This document shows positions 6,086 to 8,941 of a stretch of 8,941 nt of DNA, one piece after another (the first letter of the stretch is position 1; every line of letters begins with the position of its first letter). The notes beneath the pieces are model-generated. The model had not been told where the DNA came from. It searched no databases and saw nothing but the letters and a program-made list of their open reading frames with translations. A program made the translations under genes and the position numbers. Source of the DNA: Anaerolineae bacterium (GTDB lineage Bacteria; Chloroflexota; Anaerolineae; 4572-78; J111); the NCBI GenBank assembly GCA_020433835.1, contig JAGRBY010000275.1:1-8941 (forward strand). Reading direction: 5' to 3'.

Positions 6086-7489
6086 TTAGGGAATTTGAGC
6101 CAGCGGATAGATCGGCTCAGCCGATTGGCCCTCGACCGGCCAGACAACCTGTTTGACCAAGTTGCCATCAGCATCCTTTTGCCACTGGACGTAGACCATC
6201 TCGTGGGCTTCTTGCAAGCCGTGCGATTCGGGCGTTGTGTTGAATTTAACCGTACCGTAGAAGGTCATCATATCCATTTCATCGAGAGCAGCTTGAACCG
6301 CTTCCGGCTCAACTGATCCGGCGCTTTCAATCGCTTGTTGCAATACAAGCCCAGAGGCATAGCCACCCGCCGCGTGGTAGGCAGGCTCTTCGCCAAATTT
6401 TTCTTCATAGGCCGTGGCAAAGTCGGACACGGTGGGGCCGTACCACTCTAGTCCGGCAGCTTCAGCAGCTTCGGGGGTATAGTTGGCTTGCGGTTCCCAC
6501 TGGCTAGGGCCAACTACGCCCAAGGCGGCGTCGCCCAACTCGGCAAAATCCAATTCCGGGGGCGCGACCAACAGGGCCAGAAATTCCACCGAAGTTTCCT
6601 TTTCGTGGAGTTGTCGGGCAAAGGTACTGCCATCGTTGAAGTGACCGCCACCCATGACAGCATCGGGTTCAGCCGCGGCTATTTTGTTAATGAAGGGAGC
6701 AAAGTCGGTGGTTTCGCTGTCGTACCCTTCGCTGAGCACAACTTCGTAGCCCAGACCTTCGGCATATTTTTGGGCCGCATTGACCACGTCGGTGGAGAAT
6801 TTGGCATTTTCATAGACAAAAGCGATCTTTTTCGCATCGGGGTTGAGGCTACCTAATAAATCGATAGCCCCGGTAAGATAGCGACTGGCGGGGGTATAGA
6901 GCTGATAGACTAAAGTAAGCCCTTTTTGATAGGTTTCGTCGGAAGCGGCCCCGGTTGTAATCATGATGTTGCCGTAGGTTTCGGCAATAACGGCAGCTGC
7001 GTCGGTGAGACCACTGCTGTAGGGGCTAATTAAAAAATTGGCACCATCTTGCTCGATGAGGGTGGTATAGAGCGATTGAACCCGCTCTTTCGCACTTTCA
7101 TCGTCATAGGTAACGGCCGCAAATTTCACAACAGTACCATCGGGCAAGGTAATGCCTTCTTGGTTAACCTGTTCCATCCATAATTCCAAACCACGGGTTT
7201 GGCCTCGTGAAGGAACTTCCTGAGCACCGGTTTTCGAAGCGGTGTAGCCTATTGTTACCAAGGTTTCGTTGCCGGTCATAGCTTCTTCAGCAGCCGGTTC
7301 CTCGGCAGCAACTTCGGCTTCGGTAGCTTCTTCTGCAGCTGGAGCAGCGGCTTCTTCTTGGGCCGGAGCGGCAGCTTCTTCTTTAGCTTCTTCTTGAGCC
7401 GGAGCAGCCGGTTCAGCGGGAGTTCCGCCACATTGGACTGCCGCAAAAATTAACGCCAATAGCATTACAAAAAGAGATAACCTTTTCAT
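6086..7489 (-). CDS. livK: Substrate-binding lipoprotein of Liv/HAAT ABC importer
   Basis: This is the extracytoplasmic receptor that captures substrate and delivers it to LivHM. From the ATG at 7489 it has 467 residues. The N-terminus MKRLSLFVMLLALIFAAVQC is a lipoprotein signal peptide with basic residues, a hydrophobic core and Cys20 as the predicted lipid-modified residue, although Gln at -1 is unusual. Residues 21 to about 70 are an Ala/Glu/Pro-rich flexible tether, and from about 77 (TLVTIGYTASKTG) onward the sequence is a type-1 periplasmic-binding fold (Peripla_BP_6 style). The start is set by AGGAGG (7501-7496) 6 bases before ATG 7489. A GTG at 7495 is in frame but touches the Shine-Dalgarno. 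It is the first gene of the operon. The ligand is inferred only from family: branched-chain or other amino acids, amides and urea are all handled by relatives. Confidence 0.92.
   Translation of the reverse strand: MKRLSLFVMLLALIFAAVQCGGTPAEPAAPAQEEAKEEAAAPAQEEAAAPAAEEATEAEVAAEEPAAEEAMTGNETLVTIGYTASKTGAQEVPSRGQTRGLELWMEQVNQEGITLPDGTVVKFAAVTYDDESAKERVQSLYTTLIEQDGANFLISPYSSGLTDAAAVIAETYGNIMITTGAASDETYQKGLTLVYQLYTPASRYLTGAIDLLGSLNPDAKKIAFVYENAKFSTDVVNAAQKYAEGLGYEVVLSEGYDSETTDFAPFINKIAAAEPDAVMGGGHFNDGSTFARQLHEKETSVEFLALLVAPPELDFAELGDAALGVVGPSQWEPQANYTPEAAEAAGLEWYGPTVSDFATAYEEKFGEEPAYHAAGGYASGLVLQQAIESAGSVEPEAVQAALDEMDMMTFYGTVKFNTTPESHGLQEAHEMVYVQWQKDADGNLVKQVVWPVEGQSAEPIYPLAQIP
7280..7423 (-). repeat. 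Low-complexity Ala/Glu/Pro linker repeats in livK
   Basis: This stretch encodes the tether between the lipid anchor and the binding domain. It contains short repeated units such as APAQEEA twice and several AAEE/AAPA variants, seen in DNA as recurring GCTTCTTC and GGAGC blocks on the plus strand. Such acidic tethers are common in lipoproteins of Chloroflexota and Gram-positives. Repeat-number variation between strains would be expected. Confidence 0.7.
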
Positions 7490-7793
7490 GTTCACCCTCC
7501 TGGTGATTTACATCTTTGTAAGTTAATAATATTTAAATGGTCACGAAATTAAAACAACAAATAATTGTTTGAAATGACACCTCCTTTGTTAATGCGGTAT
7601 CTTTTTTGCAATGAATTACAGGGAATGTGACGAAGGAAATTGAGTGAGGAACTCTTTCGCCGAAGAGAAGAAGCCAATGAGGGCCGTGTATAGTATCTGA
7701 ATGAACAGATAGGGGTTGGGAGTTGAAATATGCAGTATTCAATTTATTGTATTTGTGATATTTTTCTCGATACCGCTCCAAATTATCTTTATT
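7490..7793 (-). promoter_or_regulatory. Long 5' leader of the liv operon with a start-less Shine-Dalgarno
   Basis: If transcription starts near 7793, about 300 bases precede livK with no credible gene. Within it, AAAGGAGGTG (7587-7578) is a near-perfect anti-16S match but has no ATG, GTG or TTG at working distance; the real livK site is a separate AGGAGG at 7501-7496. Just downstream, AAACAA/TTGTTT and an outer GTCA (7578-7575)/TGAC (7543-7540) can pair into an A/U-rich hairpin. I do not recognise a known riboswitch class. The leader could hold a cis-regulatory RNA or a leader peptide, or be unconstrained sequence. Confidence 0.35.
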
Positions 7794-7799
7794 GCACTT

Positions 7800-7828
7800 A
7801 TGATATAGCTTTTTATTAGCTTTGTCAT
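7800..7828 (-). promoter_or_regulatory. livK: Main promoter of the liv operon
   Basis: On the minus strand ATGACA (7828-7823) and TATCAT (7805-7800) each match the sigma-70 consensus at 5 of 6 positions with an ideal 17-base spacer. The spacer and its start hold the sequence AAAGCTA twice. Transcription would start about 7793, downstream of the response-regulator gene and upstream of livK. Confidence 0.6.
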
Positions 7829-7836
7829 TGGACTAA

Positions 7837-7901
7837 GGATCTATATTTGTGAAGAAAAGTACTAATTAAAAACGCAAATATACGACTAAAGTACTAGATC
7901 C
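7837..7901. repeat. Overlapping inverted and direct repeats upstream of the liv promoter
   Basis: GGATCTA (7837-7843) pairs with TAGATCC (7895-7901). TATATTTG (7842-7849) pairs with CAAATATA (7875-7882). AAAGTACTA, containing the palindrome AGTACT, occurs twice (7856-7864 and 7888-7896). The block begins 9 bases upstream of the liv -35 and ends 14 bases after the response-regulator stop. This is where activator sites usually lie; it might instead fold in the 3' end of the regulator mRNA. Confidence 0.5.
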
Positions 7902-7914
7902 CCTTTACCTTGGC

Positions 7915-8616
7915 TTACTGGGAGCTATTTATTAGCCCACGCCTCACGGCGATAGCCACAGCCTCGGTGCGATTGCTAACATTAAGTTTACCGAGAATGT
8001 TGCTCACATGAATCTTTACGGTGCGTTCGGCAATCATGAGGGCTTCGGCAATGTCTCTGTTTCGCGATCCCAGGCTCATAAGGCGTAATACGTCTAACTC
8101 CCGTGGGGTTAGCTTGGGGCTGTCATTGGTCTTTTTTGGATTGCCGGCGGATTTCTGCTGAGGCGACGCCCCCGCGGGTTGGTCGATCATGTGCGTAAAG
8201 CGTTCCAGTATTCGAGCCGCAACCTCAGGATTAAGCAGCGACTCGCCCCGCGAGGCAGCGCGAACAGCTTCAACTAAACAGTTGGCAGGGGCATCTTTCA
8301 ACAAATATCCGCGCGCCCCAGCGACGATGCCGTCATAAATATGATCATCATCAGCAAAGGTTGTTAAAATAATAATGCGCGTATCACCTGTTTGGGTATT
8401 GATTTGCTTAATGGCTTCCACGCCGTTCATGACCGGCATTTGTAAATCCATTAAAACGACATCAGGGTTCAGTTCTTCAACCAAATCAATTGCTTCCCGG
8501 CCATTGCCGGCCTCACCAACAACTTCGATATCATCTTCGGCGTCGATCACGGCGACTAAACCATGTCGTACTACAGGATGATCATCAACAAGAACTACGC
8601 GAATGAAGTCAGACAT
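7915..8616 (-). CDS. NarL/LuxR-type two-component response regulator
   Basis: This is a cytoplasmic DNA-binding transcription regulator of 233 aa controlled by phosphorylation. The receiver domain (about 4-120) has the acidic pair D11/D12 in LVDDH, the phosphoacceptor D57 in VVLMDLQMP, the switch T85 in ILTTF and K107 in YLLKDA. A polar Pro/Lys-rich linker (about 145-167) leads to a LuxR-type helix-turn-helix (168-228) with LTPRELDVLRLM and AERTVKIHVSNILGKL, the recognition helix being in the latter. No residue expected for function is missing. No histidine kinase is present in the window, so its partner is either beyond the right edge or encoded elsewhere. The ATG at 8616 has only a weak AAAGGCGG-like site upstream. 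It is encoded in the same direction as liv and separated from it by a promoter; regulation of liv is possible but not shown. Confidence 0.93.
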   Translation of the reverse strand: MSDFIRVVLVDDHPVVRHGLVAVIDAEDDIEVVGEAGNGREAIDLVEELNPDVVLMDLQMPVMNGVEAIKQINTQTGDTRIIILTTFADDDHIYDGIVAGARGYLLKDAPANCLVEAVRAASRGESLLNPEVAARILERFTHMIDQPAGASPQQKSAGNPKKTNDSPKLTPRELDVLRLMSLGSRNRDIAEALMIAERTVKIHVSNILGKLNVSNRTEAVAIAVRRGLINSSQ

Positions 8617-8833
8617 TGAAATATACCGCCTTTGTTTGGTACCATCATTGGTCGTTATTCAAATACACACTCATATCGTTTTGAGATGAGGCATGATAAT
8701 AAAGATAATCTGTTAGAAGTCGTTTATGGCTTTGAAATATTTGTCAAGATGCGCTTTTGTTCGCCCACAGTATACCATGAAAGAAAAATAAAGATAGGTT
8801 ACACGAAAGCCGCGGTCATCCATTTGGTAATTC

Positions 8834-8861
8834 TTGTCAGCAACAGCTTCAATGGTATAAT
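8834..8861 (+). promoter_or_regulatory. Outward-facing plus-strand promoter for a divergent gene
   Basis: TTGTCA (8834-8839, 5/6) and a perfect TATAAT (8856-8861) are separated by 16 bases, with a start expected near 8868 reading off the right edge. No convincing gene start follows in the remaining 73 bases. The rest of the 325-base stretch 8617-8941 shows no supported gene. It holds a small hairpin (CTCAT 8670-8674 with ATGAG 8686-8690) and a lone minus-strand TATACT (8774-8769) that might serve the response regulator, although no good -35 accompanies it. Confidence 0.5.
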
Positions 8862-8941
8862 CAACTGTCAAAATCAACGATCTTAGGAATGAGAATTAAT
8901 TAACTTACCCAATTCTGTCGGATAATTTGTAATTTGTAACT

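Noticed and set aside
7490..7495. livK starting at GTG 7495
   Set aside because: The GTG abuts the AGGAGG with no spacer; ATG 7489 has 6 bases of spacing and gives a proper signal peptide.
7533..7781. 82-codon open frame on the minus strand in the liv leader
   Set aside because: It starts with TTG without a ribosome site, has no recognisable domain, and its composition looks like translated AT-rich non-coding DNA.
8632..8886. 84-codon open frame on the plus strand upstream of the response regulator
   Set aside because: TTG start with no ribosome site; it also overlaps the plus-strand promoter at 8834-8861 and resembles no family.

Overview
The window reads as a piece of a bacterial chromosome, most likely from a Chloroflexota (Anaerolineae-like) organism. 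This rests on the overall look of the proteins, especially the substrate-binding lipoprotein with a long Ala/Glu/Pro linker right after its lipid-anchored cysteine, a style common in that phylum. No rRNA or marker gene is present to prove it. All eight genes I accept lie on the minus strand, so the order of transcription is from high to low coordinates.

Layout in transcription order. At the right edge (about 8617-8941) is a non-coding stretch with a good outward-facing plus-strand promoter, probably for a divergent gene outside the window. Next is a NarL/LuxR-type response regulator (7915-8616). A 425-base intergenic region follows (7490-7914). It holds an upstream set of inverted repeats, a strong minus-strand promoter (7800-7828) and a leader of about 300 bases. 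This feeds a complete branched-chain-amino-acid-type (Liv/HAAT) ABC transporter operon in the order binding lipoprotein livK, permeases livH and livM, ATPases livG and livF. Its last gene encodes a two-CBS-domain protein. The junctions are tight (1-base gap, 4-base overlap, 9-base gap), except for a hairpin-containing gap between livK and livH and a 30-base gap before the CBS gene.

A second unit lies to the left. A 224-base gap contains a perfect 14-bp inverted repeat and then a clear promoter (1928-1955). This drives a MEMO1-family protein (AmmeMemoRadiSam protein B type) and, 15 bases after its stop, an RluE-type 23S rRNA pseudouridine synthase that runs off the left edge of the window. An intrinsic terminator pointing in the plus direction is embedded in the 3' end of the rluE-like gene, suggesting a convergent gene beyond the edge.

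Functionally, the central operon should import amino acids or related small solutes: the lipoprotein captures substrate outside the membrane, LivH/LivM form the channel and LivG/LivF hydrolyse ATP. The CBS protein is a plausible adenine-nucleotide sensor for this uptake, and the response regulator is a plausible but unproven transcriptional controller. I see no mobile elements, CRISPR arrays, tRNAs or rRNAs. Nothing here is clearly a new system. The best leads are regulatory: the liv leader with a start-less Shine-Dalgarno, the dyads near promoters, and the CBS gene in the transporter operon.
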